This document shows positions 35,481 to 45,207 of a stretch of 64,000 nucleotides of DNA, piece after piece; the first letter of the stretch is position 1; every line of letters begins with the position of its first letter. The notes under the pieces were generated by a model. That model was not told the origin of the DNA. It saw nothing but the letters and a program-made list of their open reading frames with translations, and made no database searches. The stretch lies in NCBI GenBank assembly GCA_045646385.1, contig JAZRKQ010000002.1:1-64000 (forward strand), in the 5' to 3' direction. Made by a program: the position numbers and the translations under genes. Source of the stretch: SIG455 sp045646385 (GTDB taxonomy: Bacteria > Bacillota > Clostridia > UMGS1810).

Positions 35481-35515
35481 CATTTTCCCTTTTTGGGGAT
35501 ATTTATGTGTTTTCA

Positions 35516-35544
35516 AACCGCCTATCACTCATGGGTGGTTTTTT
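35516..35544 (+). terminator. Riboswitch expression-platform terminator
   Basis: AACCGCC (35516-35522) pairs with GGTGGTT (35534-35540, one G-T), then a run of T. It lies between the second aptamer and the symporter start, so it is the likely switchable element. Confidence 0.75.
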
Positions 35545-35575
35545 AAATTCATTAAAAAAGGATGGTATCAAAACT

Positions 35576-37000
35576 ATGGACACTTTATTACAAATTGTTC
35601 AAACAATCAACAAGTATCTTTCAGACTACATTCTGATTATTTTACTTGTTGGCACAGGCTTGTTCTTCTCTATTAGAACAAAATTTGTACAGGTACGTTG
35701 CTTCGGCGAGGGCTGCAAAGCCGTATTTGGCGGACTTAACGCTAAAGACAAAGAGCAAAAATCAGGTCTTAACTCATTCCAGGCATTAACTACAGCGATT
35801 GCCGCACAGGTTGGTACAGGTAACATTGTAGGTGCCTGCGGTGCTATTTTAATCGGTGGTCCCGGCGCCGTATTCTGGATGTGGGTTATAGCATTCTTTG
35901 GAATGGCTACAATCTATGCAGAGGCAGTTTTAGCTCAGAAAACAAGAACTGTTGAAGATGACGGAACTATCAAAGGCGGTCCCGTATACTACATAAAAAC
36001 TGCTTTTAAAGGTAAATTCGGCACATTCCTCGCAGTATTCTTTGCTATCGCTTCAGTTTTAGCACTTGGCTTTATGGGCGCTATGGTACAGTCCAACTCA
36101 ATCGGCGAAGCATTTAATACAGCTTTTGGAATTCCTACTTGGGCTACAGGTGTTGCTATTGCGGTGCTTTCAATTCTTATATTCATCGGTGGTGTTAAAC
36201 GTCTTGGTGCAGTAACTGAAAAAATGGTTCCGGTTATGGCTATTCTTTATATCATCGGTAGTTTGGCTATACTCGTTGCAAGAATTCAGTATATCCCCGA
36301 AACATTTGCTATGATATTCAAATACGCATTCCAGCCAAGTGCTATTATCGGCGGCGGTATCGGTATGGCTATTAAAAACGCTATCAGTCAGGGTGCAAAA
36401 AGAGGTCTTTTCTCTAACGAAGCAGGTATGGGTTCTACCCCACACGCTCATGCACTTGCAAATGTTAAACACCCACACGAGCAGGGTGTTGCTGCTATGA
36501 TGGGTGTGTTTATTGATACATTCATCGTTCTTACTATGACTGCTTTGGTTGTTGTTTCAACATTATACGCAGGTAACGGACCTCTGGCAACACTTGAGGC
36601 TGTACAGACTGCTAATGCTGGTGAATTGGTTGTAAACGGTGCTACACTTGCAAAAACAAATATGGCACAGATGGCATTCTCAGGAATATTTGGTTCTTCT
36701 ATAGGTAATGGTTTTGTTGCAATCTGCCTGTTCTTCTTTGCATTTTCAACTATCATCAGTTGGAACTTGTTTGGTAAGATTAACTACAACTATTTATTCG
36801 GCAAGAAAACAAACGTGCTTTATGCAACAATAGCAGTTGTATTTATCTTCTTAGGTTCGCTTCTTTCAAACGACCTCGTTTGGGAACTTACAGATATGTT
36901 CAACCAGTTAATGGTTCTCCCCAACGTAATTGCTATTATTGCTCTTGGCGGTTTAGTTGCTAAAGAAGCAAAAGACGCTAAAGAACGTAAAAACAAATAA
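35576..37000 (+). CDS. Alanine/glycine:cation symporter (AGCS family)
   Basis: About 474 residues from ATG 35576, with AAGGATGG upstream; any longer frame would run through the riboswitch. Multi-pass membrane protein. LLVGTGLFFSIRTKFVQVR at the start, NSFQALTTAIAAQVGTGNIVG (the AGCS signature), GGPGAVFWMW, and SNEAGMGSTPHAHA. It takes up glycine or alanine with Na+. Glycine sensing by the leader fits this substrate. Terminated at 37021. Confidence 0.92.
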   Translation: MDTLLQIVQTINKYLSDYILIILLVGTGLFFSIRTKFVQVRCFGEGCKAVFGGLNAKDKEQKSGLNSFQALTTAIAAQVGTGNIVGACGAILIGGPGAVFWMWVIAFFGMATIYAEAVLAQKTRTVEDDGTIKGGPVYYIKTAFKGKFGTFLAVFFAIASVLALGFMGAMVQSNSIGEAFNTAFGIPTWATGVAIAVLSILIFIGGVKRLGAVTEKMVPVMAILYIIGSLAILVARIQYIPETFAMIFKYAFQPSAIIGGGIGMAIKNAISQGAKRGLFSNEAGMGSTPHAHALANVKHPHEQGVAAMMGVFIDTFIVLTMTALVVVSTLYAGNGPLATLEAVQTANAGELVVNGATLAKTNMAQMAFSGIFGSSIGNGFVAICLFFFAFSTIISWNLFGKINYNYLFGKKTNVLYATIAVVFIFLGSLLSNDLVWELTDMFNQLMVLPNVIAIIALGGLVAKEAKDAKERKNK

Positions 37001-37020
37001 TAAATAGATACATCTATTAA

Positions 37021-37057
37021 AAAGAACTTCGTTTATATAAAACGAAGTTCTTTTTTT
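37021..37057 (+). terminator. Terminator of the symporter gene
   Basis: AAAGAACTTCGTT and AACGAAGTTCTTT form a perfect 13-bp stem over a 7-nt loop, followed by T. Confidence 0.92.
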
Positions 37058-37063
37058 GAGCCA

Positions 37064-37100
37064 TAAAAAATCTGCCGGACTATTTTAATCCGGCAGATTT
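37064..37100 (-). terminator. Terminator of the GGGtGRT gene
   Basis: AAATCTGCCGGA (37068-37079) pairs with TCCGGCAGATTT (37089-37100), with a T-run on the minus strand. Confidence 0.9.
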
Positions 37101-37115
37101 CTATTTAAATAAAAC

Positions 37116-38117
37116 TTATTTATTCATACATTCCTGTACTGCAACTGCAACTGCAACGGTCATACCAACCATTGGGTTGTTACCTGCGCCGAGGAGACCC
37201 ATCATTTCAACGTGAGCAGGAACTGATGATGAACCTGCAAACTGAGCGTCAGAGTGCATACGTCCCATAGTATCTGTCATACCGTAAGAAGCGGGGCCTG
37301 CAGCCATATTATCGGGGTGGAGAGTTCTTCCTGTACCGCCGCCTGAAGCAACTGAGAAGTATTTTTTACCCTGCTCGATACATTCTTTTTTGTATGTACC
37401 TGCAACGGGGTGCTGGAAACGTGTGGGGTTAGTGGAGTTACCTGTGATGGATACGTCAACGCCCTCTAAGTGCATGATTGCAACACCTTCACGAACGTCA
37501 TCTGCACCGTAGCATCTAACTTTTGCTCTCTCGCCATCAGAATATGCTTTTTCAGATACAACATTTACTTTACCTGTAGCATAGTCAAACTCTGTTTTAA
37601 CGTATGTAAAACCATTAATTCTTGAGATAATCTGTGCAGCGTCTTTACCAAGACCGTTAAGGATTACTCTTAAAGGTTCTTTTCTTACTTTGTTAGCGCT
37701 TTTTGCAATACCGATAGCACCCTCAGCAGCAGCGAAAGACTCGTGACCTGCGAGGAATGCGAAACATTTTGTTTCTTCTCTTAAAAGCATAGCACCGAGG
37801 TTACCGTGACCAAGACCAACTTTTCTGTCGTCAGCAACAGAGCCATCTATACAGAAAGCCTGAAGACCTTCACCTATAACTTCTGCAGCATCAGCAGCAG
37901 TTGTGCAGCCGCGTTTAATAGCAAGTGCTGCACCTACAACGTATGCCCATGCAGCATTTTCAAAGCATATAGGCTGAATATCCTTTACAATTTTGTAAGG
38001 GTCAATGCCTTTGTCTGCACAGATTTTCTGCGCATCTTCAATTGAAGCAATGCCGTTAGCATTCAATACTTTATTTATATTGTCAATTCTTCTTTCATAA
38101 CTTTCAAACAATGCCAT
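37116..38117 (-). CDS. GGGtGRT protein
   Basis: 333 residues. The naming motif is visible as SVASGGGTGRTLHPDN near residue 260. GLGHGNLGAMLLREETKCFAFLAGHESFAAAEGA is conserved in this family of anaerobes (remembered as PF14057). No biochemical role is established. The gene lies 22 nt behind an Fe-S-scaffold-like gene on the same strand, and this pairing is the usual arrangement, which suggests a joint role in Fe-S or sulfur metabolism (inference). Glycine-rich loop could bind a nucleotide or cofactor. Confidence 0.88.
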   Translation of the reverse strand: MALFESYERRIDNINKVLNANGIASIEDAQKICADKGIDPYKIVKDIQPICFENAAWAYVVGAALAIKRGCTTAADAAEVIGEGLQAFCIDGSVADDRKVGLGHGNLGAMLLREETKCFAFLAGHESFAAAEGAIGIAKSANKVRKEPLRVILNGLGKDAAQIISRINGFTYVKTEFDYATGKVNVVSEKAYSDGERAKVRCYGADDVREGVAIMHLEGVDVSITGNSTNPTRFQHPVAGTYKKECIEQGKKYFSVASGGGTGRTLHPDNMAAGPASYGMTDTMGRMHSDAQFAGSSSVPAHVEMMGLLGAGNNPMVGMTVAVAVAVQECMNK

Positions 38118-38139
38118 TGTAACTAATCCTCCTTATATA

Positions 38140-38832
38140 TTATTCGTGACGGGGATCAACCATCTTAGCAGCATCTGCAACTCTGCCGTAGGTGCCTGTA
38201 GCGCCTTTTAATGCTTCGTTAGCGTCTGTGCCTTTTTTGATAGCGTCCATCATTTTGCCAAGGTTTACGAATTCATAACCGATGATTTCATCGTCTGCAT
38301 CAACTGCAACCTTTGTTACATAACCCTCAGCCATCTCTAAATATCTGGGGCCTTTAGCCAATGTACCGTACATAGTACCAACCTGGCTGCGTAAGCCTTT
38401 ACCGAGGTCTTCCAGACCTGCACCGATTGGCAAACCGCCTTCAGAGAAAGCAGTCTGTGTTCTTCCGTATACAATCTGGAGGAAGAGTTCTCTCATAGCA
38501 GTATTGATAGCATCACAAACGAGGTCAGTATTTAAAGCCTCAAGGATTGTTTTGCCGGGGAGTATTTCAGATGCCATAGCAGCTGAGTGTGTCATACCTG
38601 AGCAACCCAAAGGTTCTACCAGAGCCTCCTGAATAATACCGTCTTTAACATTGAGAGTGAGTTTGCACGCACCCTGCTGAGGAGCACACCAGCCCACACC
38701 GTGTGTAAGACCTGAAATATCGCTGATTTCTTTGGATTTAACCCATTTGCCCTCCTGTGGAATAGGAGCAGGGCCATGATTTGCGCCTTTTTTCAATGCG
38801 CACATATTCTGAACTTCTGCACTGTAAATCAT
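38140..38832 (-). CDS. NifU-like iron-sulfur assembly scaffold paired with GGGtGRT
   Basis: 230 residues, SD AAGGAG. The central half is NifU/IscU-like: VEPLGCSGMTHSAAMASEILPGKTILEAL. It carries other Cys residues than classical IscU (GWCAPQQGACKLTL). The N-terminal MIYSAEVQNMCALKKGANHGP and the C-terminal TYGRVADAAKMVDPRH are specific to this group. It is a second scaffold-like gene besides nifU at 34.8 kb, so a dedicated client is likely; which one is unknown. Confidence 0.82.
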   Translation of the reverse strand: MIYSAEVQNMCALKKGANHGPAPIPQEGKWVKSKEISDISGLTHGVGWCAPQQGACKLTLNVKDGIIQEALVEPLGCSGMTHSAAMASEILPGKTILEALNTDLVCDAINTAMRELFLQIVYGRTQTAFSEGGLPIGAGLEDLGKGLRSQVGTMYGTLAKGPRYLEMAEGYVTKVAVDADDEIIGYEFVNLGKMMDAIKKGTDANEALKGATGTYGRVADAAKMVDPRHE

Positions 38833-38945
38833 TTATGTATCTCCTTTCATAAATTTAAAAGTTTACATTGTTAATATTTTACCATACTTTGTCGATTTTA
38901 ACAAGTACAAATTTTAATTTGCTTTTACTATTTATTTGTATACTA

Positions 38946-39680
38946 TTACTCTGCGTCAGGCTCATCCCAGTTATGGTAAACTTCCTGAACATCGTCGTTA
39001 TCTTCCAAAGCATCGATGAGTTTTTCCATCATAAGCAAATCGTGTTCATCGGTTAATGTTACGGTAGTCTGCGGAATCATATCAACCTCGGCAGATGCAA
39101 ATGCGTATCCTTTAGCCTCTAAAGCATCGCGCACATCACCCATATTATCAGGCTCAGTAGAGATTTCAAAGTAGTCGTCTTCAACACCAAAATCTTCTGC
39201 GCCGCAGTCAAGTGCGTCCATCATAACAGTTTCTTCATCAAGGTTATCTTTATTTATAATAATAATTCCTTTTCTGTCGAACATCCAGCCAACAGAACCT
39301 GTCTGTCCTAAATTTCCGCCAAATTTATCAAAATAGTGGCGCAGGTCGCCTGCTGTTCTGTTTCTGTTATCCGTAAGCGCTTTTACAATAACTGCTACAC
39401 CGTTAGGTCCGTAGCCTTCGTACTGAATATCTTCAAAATTTGCTAAATCCTGCTCTCCGGCAGCCTTTTTAATACAACGCTGAATATTATCGTTAGGCAT
39501 ATTATTAGCCTTAGCCTTGGCAATAACATCTTTTAAACGTCTGTTGATCTCAGGATCTGCTCCGCCCGCTTTTGCAGCAACCGCTATTTCACGACCGATT
39601 TTTGTGTAAATTTTTGCTTTCTGCGCATCAGACTTTTCTTTTTTGTGTTTAATGTTAGACCATTTGGAATGTCCTGACAT
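38946..39680 (-). CDS. YebC/PmpR-family regulator or translation factor
   Basis: 244 residues with the invariant start MSGHSKWSNIKHKKEKSDAQ, GREIAVAAKAGGADPEINRRL, and YEGYGPNGVAVIVKALTDNR. Members of this family bind DNA, and some have been linked to relieving ribosome stalling. The SD GGAGGTAAG is clear. Monocistronic on the minus strand, facing dprA. Confidence 0.93.
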   Translation of the reverse strand: MSGHSKWSNIKHKKEKSDAQKAKIYTKIGREIAVAAKAGGADPEINRRLKDVIAKAKANNMPNDNIQRCIKKAAGEQDLANFEDIQYEGYGPNGVAVIVKALTDNRNRTAGDLRHYFDKFGGNLGQTGSVGWMFDRKGIIIINKDNLDEETVMMDALDCGAEDFGVEDDYFEISTEPDNMGDVRDALEAKGYAFASAEVDMIPQTTVTLTDEHDLLMMEKLIDALEDNDDVQEVYHNWDEPDAE

Positions 39681-39844
39681 ACTAACTTACCTCCGTATAT
39701 AATTAAGTTTACTAATGCTATTTATTTTAAACATCATTATATATTAAACTACAAAATGCTAAAATTGTCAATCCCTCGTATGCAGGGTTTGTCAATTTAT
39801 GCGATATATTGCGATATATAATGAAGATTTTTTTAAAAAAGGTA

Positions 39845-39873
39845 TTTACAAATTAATTTTTTTGTAGTACTGT
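39845..39873 (+). promoter_or_regulatory. Candidate promoter of dprA-topA-trmFO
   Basis: TTTACA (39845-39850), 17 bp, TACTGT (39868-39873), 35 bp before the DprA start. Both boxes are near-consensus only. Just upstream, GCGATATAT occurs twice. Confidence 0.45.
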
Positions 39874-39908
39874 ATTTATTGTAAGTTTTTTAAAAGAGGG
39901 TGCAATTA

Positions 39909-41027
39909 TTGGAAAAAATGTGCCGTCTGTGGCTTATAGCAATCGCTAAAGTCCGCAGGTCTGCTATATCTAAACTTATTGATATATACGGCTCCGCTGA
40001 GGCTGTATACAATATCAGCGAAAGTGAAATTAATTCATTAAAATTTTTGCACGACGACGAAAAGACCGCACTTTGCAAAAAAGAACTGCAACTGGCAAGT
40101 AAGTATTCAGAATATATTGAGAAAAACGATACTAAGTTTATTACACCTGCAGACGAAGAATATCCATCATCGCTGTTTTGTATTGAAGATGCTCCGCACG
40201 GACTATTCTGCAGAGGTAAGTTCGTGGATATGAACGAAAATGTGCTTATTGCAATAGTTGGTGCACGCAAATGCACTCAATACGGTCACGAATGTTCAAG
40301 GATAATCTCCCGTGATGTTGCAAAGGAAGGCGCTATAATCGTTAGCGGAATGGCAACAGGTATTGACTCTGCCGCACACGAGGGTGCACTTGAAGCAGGT
40401 ATGCCAACTATAGCGGTTCTGGGGTGCGGAGTGAATATTGTTTATCCACCGTCTAACCATAACCTTATGAAGCGCATTATGGAAACAGGTATGGTTGTAA
40501 GTGAATATCCCGTAAACACATCTGCTTCTAAATACACATTCCCCGACAGAAACAGAATAATATCTGGCATTTCAAACGGTGTTGCTGTTATTGAGGCAGG
40601 TACGCGAAGCGGTTCTTTAATAACTGCACGTTGTGCCGCAGAACAAGGCAAAGATATATATGCCGTTCCGGGACATATAAACAGCCCGTCTTCAAAAGGA
40701 ACAAACGAACTTATAAAAGACGGTGCGCATCTTATAACGTGTGCAGAAGATATTACTTTTAACTATTCTGCGCAACTTGCATATTTGAAATCAAAATTTT
40801 ATAGTAAAAAAAATTACGAAGACGAATATTTAGTAAACAGGTCAGATAATAATGATATTGAATCTGCAATAGCAGATATACTTACTGCTGAGCCAATAAC
40901 AATAGATGAAATTTCTGCTCTTACAGGTGAAGAAATTTCAAGAATAAACACGGCACTGCTTATGATGGAACTTTCAGGAACTGTAATGACACACCCATCA
41001 GGAAAGTACAGTAAAGCGATAGAATAA
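39909..41027 (+). CDS. dprA: DNA-processing protein DprA
   Basis: 372 residues. The TTG at 39909 is taken since AGAGGG ends 8 nt before; GTG at 39900 touches it. Loads RecA on incoming single-stranded DNA in transformation. Rossmann fold: VGARKCTQYG, IVSGMATGIDSAAHEGAL, AVLGCGVNIVYPPSN, FPDRNRIISGISNGVAVIEAG, SLITARCAAEQGKDIYAVPG. The C-terminal winged helix (about 310-370) includes TIDEISALTGEEISRINTAL. ComEC is encoded 10 kb downstream, so a competence route may exist. Confidence 0.93.
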   Translation: MEKMCRLWLIAIAKVRRSAISKLIDIYGSAEAVYNISESEINSLKFLHDDEKTALCKKELQLASKYSEYIEKNDTKFITPADEEYPSSLFCIEDAPHGLFCRGKFVDMNENVLIAIVGARKCTQYGHECSRIISRDVAKEGAIIVSGMATGIDSAAHEGALEAGMPTIAVLGCGVNIVYPPSNHNLMKRIMETGMVVSEYPVNTSASKYTFPDRNRIISGISNGVAVIEAGTRSGSLITARCAAEQGKDIYAVPGHINSPSSKGTNELIKDGAHLITCAEDITFNYSAQLAYLKSKFYSKKNYEDEYLVNRSDNNDIESAIADILTAEPITIDEISALTGEEISRINTALLMMELSGTVMTHPSGKYSKAIE

Positions 41028-41060
41028 CCGATAATTTTCAGAGAGAAGGTTTTTTGATAA

Positions 41061-43130
41061 ATGGCTAAAAAAATGGTAATCGTGGAGTCGCCTTCCAAGG
41101 CAACCACTATAAAAAAATACTTAGGCAAAGGCTATGATGTTGTAGCAAGCGTAGGTCATGTGGTTGACCTGCCGAAAAGCCGACTGGGTATTGATACGGA
41201 AAACAATTTTGAACCAAAGTATATAATTATACGCGGCAAGGGTGAGTTAGTTAAAAATCTTAAGAAAACCGCCAAAGCGTGCGATAAAGTATACCTTGCA
41301 ACTGACCCTGACCGCGAGGGAGAGGCTATATCGTGGCATCTTGCAAATCTTCTGGATATTCCCGAAGACTCTAAATGCCGTATTACATTTAACGAAATTA
41401 CCAAACCTGCCGTCAAAGCGGCAATTGGCCAGCCGAGAGAAATTGATAAAGATTTGGTTGACGCACAACAGGCAAGACGTGTACTCGACAGAATTGTGGG
41501 TTATAAAATAAGTCCTCTGCTTTGGAAAAAAGTTAAAACCGGTCTTTCCGCAGGACGTGTGCAATCCGTTGCTATTCGTCTTATATGCGACAGAGAAAAC
41601 GAAATTAACGCATTCATTCCTGAAGAATACTGGTCAGTAGACGCTAATCTTTTACAGAACAAGAAAAAATTCACGGCTAAATATTATGGTAAGAACGGCA
41701 AAAAATTTGTACCATCTTCCAAACAGGAAGCAGACGCAATTATCAGCGATATAGAGAATGCAACTTTTACTGTTAAAGATGTTAAAAAGGGTAAGCGTGA
41801 AAAATCCCCTGCACCACCTTTTACAACAAGTACCCTTCAGCAGGAGGCAGGAAGAAAATTAGGATTTACCACACAGAAAACAATGAGTGTAGCTCAACAA
41901 CTTTACGAGGGTATCAAAATAGGCAGCGAGGGTGTTGTGGGTTTAATCACATATATGAGAACTGACTCTCTGCGTATATCAGAAGACGCACAATCTCTGG
42001 CACGTAATATTTTAACGGAAACTTACGGCGCTGAATATATTACAAAAACACCACGCAAATATAAAACAAAGAAAAATGCTCAGGATGCTCACGAAGCAAT
42101 CCGCCCGACTATGGCAGAACTTACTCCTGCAAAAGCAAAAGACGACTTAACTAACGACCAGTACAAATTATATAAACTTATATGGGAACGCTTTATGGCA
42201 AGCCAGATGAGCGATGCCGTATATGATACGGTTTCAGCAACAATTGATGCCGCCGAGCACACATTCAAAGCAACCGGTTCTACACTTAAATTTGCAGGTT
42301 TTACTATCCTTTATGTAGAAGGTACTGATGGTGAAAAAGAGAAGGAATCATCTCTGCCGGAACTCAGCACAGGCGACACACCAACTCTTAAAGAACTTGT
42401 TCCGGAACAGCACTTTACTCAGCCGCCATCACGCTTTACCGAAGCATCTTTGGTTAAAGTATTAGAGGAAAAAGGCATTGGCAGACCCAGTACCTACTCT
42501 CCTACTATCTCAACCATAATTGCACGCGGATATTGTGTAAGAGATAAAAAACTTCTTGTTCCTACTGAACTTGGTATGATTGTTACCGACTTGATGAAAG
42601 AACATTTTGTTGATATTGTAGACGAAAAATTTACAGCGAATATGGAAGACCAACTTGACGAAATTGAAATTGGTAACATTCAATGGAACAAAGTAATTGC
42701 TGATTTTTATCCTAAATTTTCTGAAGACCTGAAAAAGGCAGAGGAAAAAATAGGCGAAATAGAATTGAAAGACGAAGTTTCAGACGTTGTATGCGAAAAA
42801 TGCGGAAGACTTATGGTTTACAAACACGGAAGATTTGGTAAATTTCTTGCGTGTCCCGGATATCCGGAATGCAGAAATGCAAAGGCAATAGTTAAAGAAA
42901 CAGGCGTTGAATGTCCCAAATGCGGTGGAAAAGTAATTGAGAAGAAGAGCAAACGCGGAAAAGTATTTTTCGGTTGTGATAACTACCCCAAATGCGATTT
43001 TACTTCTTGGGATAAACCACTTAATGAAAAGTGTGACAAATGCGGCAGCATGATGTTTCAGAAAATAGGTCGCTTTACTAAAAAATATTGTCCGCAATGC
43101 GACATAAAAGAAACAAAAAAGGAAAATTAA
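41061..43130 (+). CDS. topA: DNA topoisomerase I
   Basis: 689 residues. Toprim start MAKKMVIVESPSKATTIKKY and ATDPDREGEAISWHLA carry the metal acids. Catalytic Tyr in GLITYMRTDSLRIS. Three C-terminal zinc-ribbon units begin CEKCGRLMVYKHG, CPKCGGKVIEKKS and CDKCGSMMFQKIG. It relaxes negative supercoils. The order dprA-topA-trmFO is a long-conserved Firmicutes cluster. The trmFO start follows its stop by 1 nt. Confidence 0.95.
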   Translation: MAKKMVIVESPSKATTIKKYLGKGYDVVASVGHVVDLPKSRLGIDTENNFEPKYIIIRGKGELVKNLKKTAKACDKVYLATDPDREGEAISWHLANLLDIPEDSKCRITFNEITKPAVKAAIGQPREIDKDLVDAQQARRVLDRIVGYKISPLLWKKVKTGLSAGRVQSVAIRLICDRENEINAFIPEEYWSVDANLLQNKKKFTAKYYGKNGKKFVPSSKQEADAIISDIENATFTVKDVKKGKREKSPAPPFTTSTLQQEAGRKLGFTTQKTMSVAQQLYEGIKIGSEGVVGLITYMRTDSLRISEDAQSLARNILTETYGAEYITKTPRKYKTKKNAQDAHEAIRPTMAELTPAKAKDDLTNDQYKLYKLIWERFMASQMSDAVYDTVSATIDAAEHTFKATGSTLKFAGFTILYVEGTDGEKEKESSLPELSTGDTPTLKELVPEQHFTQPPSRFTEASLVKVLEEKGIGRPSTYSPTISTIIARGYCVRDKKLLVPTELGMIVTDLMKEHFVDIVDEKFTANMEDQLDEIEIGNIQWNKVIADFYPKFSEDLKKAEEKIGEIELKDEVSDVVCEKCGRLMVYKHGRFGKFLACPGYPECRNAKAIVKETGVECPKCGGKVIEKKSKRGKVFFGCDNYPKCDFTSWDKPLNEKCDKCGSMMFQKIGRFTKKYCPQCDIKETKKEN

Positions 43131-43131
43131 T

Positions 43132-44436
43132 ATGAATGTTAAAGTTATTGGTGCAGGTCTTGCGGGTTGCGAAGCAGCATGGCAACTTGCAAATGCAGGA
43201 ATTAAAGTTACATTGTACGAGCAAAAACCATTATCATATTCTCCTGCACACACTATGCCTACCATGGCAGAACTTGTATGTTCCAACTCCCTGCGTGCTG
43301 CAGGGCTTGAAAATGCAGTAGGTCTTTTAAAAGAAGAGATGCGTCTTTTAGGCTCTATTATAATGGAATGTGCCGATGCAACCAAAGTACCCGCAGGTGG
43401 TGCTTTGGCAGTTGACAGAGAAATGTTTTCAAAAATGGTAAGCGACAAGATTTCTGCTCACCCAAATATCGAAGTTATAAATGAAAGAATAAATGCTATC
43501 CCCCTTGACGGATATGTAATAATGGCTACAGGTCCTCTTACTGATGGAGAATTATATGAAGATATCCGTAACTTTTTTGGCGGCGAATACTTGCATTTTT
43601 TCGACGCTGCGGCTCCTATTGTAGAACGTGACAGCATTGATATGTCAAAAGCATATTTTGCTGCACGCTATGGTAAAGGCGGAGCAGATTACATCAACTG
43701 CCCCATGTCAAAGCAAGAGTATACAGATTTTTATAACAATCTCATTTCTGCTGAAACTGCTCCAGTTCACGGTGCTGACGAAGGAAATGTTTTTGAGGGC
43801 TGTATGCCTGTAGAAACCATGGCAAAGCGTGGCGAGGATACATTACTTTTTGGGCCTCTTAAACCTGTCGGATTAGAGCATCCCGAAACAGGCGAACTCC
43901 CCTATGCCGTTGTGCAACTACGTCAGGACAACACAGCAGGAACGCTATACAACATTGTGGGATTTCAGACAAGACTGAAATTCGGTGAACAAAAGCGTGT
44001 TTTTTCTATGATACCCGGACTTGAAAATGCATCTTTTGTGCGTTATGGGGTAATGCACAGAAACACCTTTATAAACTCTCCGGAACTTCTTGACTGTTAC
44101 TATCGTACTAAAAAAGATGAAAAAGTTTTTTTTGCAGGACAAATAACCGGTGTTGAGGGATATATTGAATCCGCATCATCAGGTCTTATGGCAGGATATA
44201 ATCTTGCACGACTTTTAAACGGCAAAGAAATGACTGAATTCCCTATAACAACCGCTATCGGAGCACTATCTCACTATATAAGCGGAGGTGCTTCGGGTAA
44301 ATTTCAACCGATGAATGTTAACTTCGGAATTATGGAATCACTTGGCAGAAAAATCAAAAACAAAAAAGAAAAGAATCTTGCAATCAGCCAAAGGGCTATC
44401 GATACCATAAAAGAAATTATAACAGTAAAGGATTGA
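43132..44436 (+). CDS. trmFO: Folate-dependent tRNA uridine-54 methyltransferase TrmFO
   Basis: 434 residues. FAD-binding VIGAGLAGCEAAWQLANAG. The segment TMAELVCSNSLRAAGLENAV and the C-terminal GQITGVEGYIESASSGLMAG are diagnostic. It uses 5,10-methylenetetrahydrofolate and FADH2 to make T54 in tRNA. Starts 1 nt after topA, so it is translationally coupled. Confidence 0.94.
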   Translation: MNVKVIGAGLAGCEAAWQLANAGIKVTLYEQKPLSYSPAHTMPTMAELVCSNSLRAAGLENAVGLLKEEMRLLGSIIMECADATKVPAGGALAVDREMFSKMVSDKISAHPNIEVINERINAIPLDGYVIMATGPLTDGELYEDIRNFFGGEYLHFFDAAAPIVERDSIDMSKAYFAARYGKGGADYINCPMSKQEYTDFYNNLISAETAPVHGADEGNVFEGCMPVETMAKRGEDTLLFGPLKPVGLEHPETGELPYAVVQLRQDNTAGTLYNIVGFQTRLKFGEQKRVFSMIPGLENASFVRYGVMHRNTFINSPELLDCYYRTKKDEKVFFAGQITGVEGYIESASSGLMAGYNLARLLNGKEMTEFPITTAIGALSHYISGGASGKFQPMNVNFGIMESLGRKIKNKKEKNLAISQRAIDTIKEIITVKD

Positions 44437-44441
44437 TTTAC

Positions 44442-45044
44442 ATGGATTTAACAGCACTTTTTAAGATTTCGTACGGTCTTTATTTAGTGACATCAAACGA
44501 TGGGAACAAAGATAACGGTATTATAGTAAATACTGTATGTCAGGTAACAAATACTCCAAACCGCGTAAGTGTTACCATAAGCAAAGAAAACTACTCGCAC
44601 GACATCATTAAAAAAACAGGTGTTATGAACGTAAATTGTTTAAGCGAAAATACTCCTTTTAAAGTTTTTCAAAATTTTGGTTTTCAAAGCGGAAAAAATA
44701 TTGACAAATTTGCGGGTTGGAATTTTACACGTTCTATAAACGGTATGGCAATTTTAAACGAATATTCAAACGCATATATTTCTTTAAAAGTTGAGCAATA
44801 TATTGATATTGATACTCATGGTATGTTTATATGCGCCGTAGAAGAGTGCGAAAACATCTCTTCTGTGCCTACAATGACTTACGATTATTATCACAAAAAT
44901 GTTAAACCTTCTCCACAAGCAAATACCAAAAAAGGGTTTGTCTGCAAAATTTGCGGATATGTATATGAAGGAGATACACTTCCTGATGATTTTATATGCC
45001 CCTTGTGCAAACATGGTGCAATAGATTTTGAACCACTTTCATAA
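44442..45044 (+). CDS. Flavin reductase-rubredoxin fusion (high-molecular-weight-rubredoxin type)
   Basis: 200 residues from ATG 44442, with AAAGGA upstream; a TTG at 44433 is less likely. Residues about 1-150 form an FMN-binding flavin-reductase-like domain (GLYLVTSNDGNKDNGIIVNT, NRVSVTISKENYSHD). Residues about 163-200 are a complete rubredoxin: CKICGYVYEGDTLPDDFICP with second knuckle CPLC. This pairing is known in anaerobes as NAD(P)H-linked rubredoxin reduction feeding O2/NO/peroxide-reducing proteins. A manganese catalase gene follows. The last gene of the topA cluster. Confidence 0.85.
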   Translation: MDLTALFKISYGLYLVTSNDGNKDNGIIVNTVCQVTNTPNRVSVTISKENYSHDIIKKTGVMNVNCLSENTPFKVFQNFGFQSGKNIDKFAGWNFTRSINGMAILNEYSNAYISLKVEQYIDIDTHGMFICAVEECENISSVPTMTYDYYHKNVKPSPQANTKKGFVCKICGYVYEGDTLPDDFICPLCKHGAIDFEPLS

Positions 45045-45053
45045 TTTTAAAAT

Positions 45054-45089
45054 AAAACCGATAACTTCAATAGGTTATCGGTTTTATTT
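45054..45089. terminator. Terminator after the rubredoxin fusion gene
   Basis: AAAACCGATAAC pairs with GTTATCGGTTTT over an 8-nt loop, followed by A and T's. Confidence 0.88.
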
Positions 45090-45207
45090 ATTGAAATTTG
45101 ATATAATCATAAAATTACCTCCGGTAAGCCTTAAATACAAATAATTTATGAATAATATATTTTTAGTTGCCCAAAATAAAGAAAATTGAATTTGGAGGTA
45201 AGATAAA

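Noticed and set aside
35219..35575. 119-residue N-terminal extension of the symporter frame
   Set aside because: The region is a promoter plus glycine riboswitch plus terminator. The family N-terminus begins at ATG 35576.
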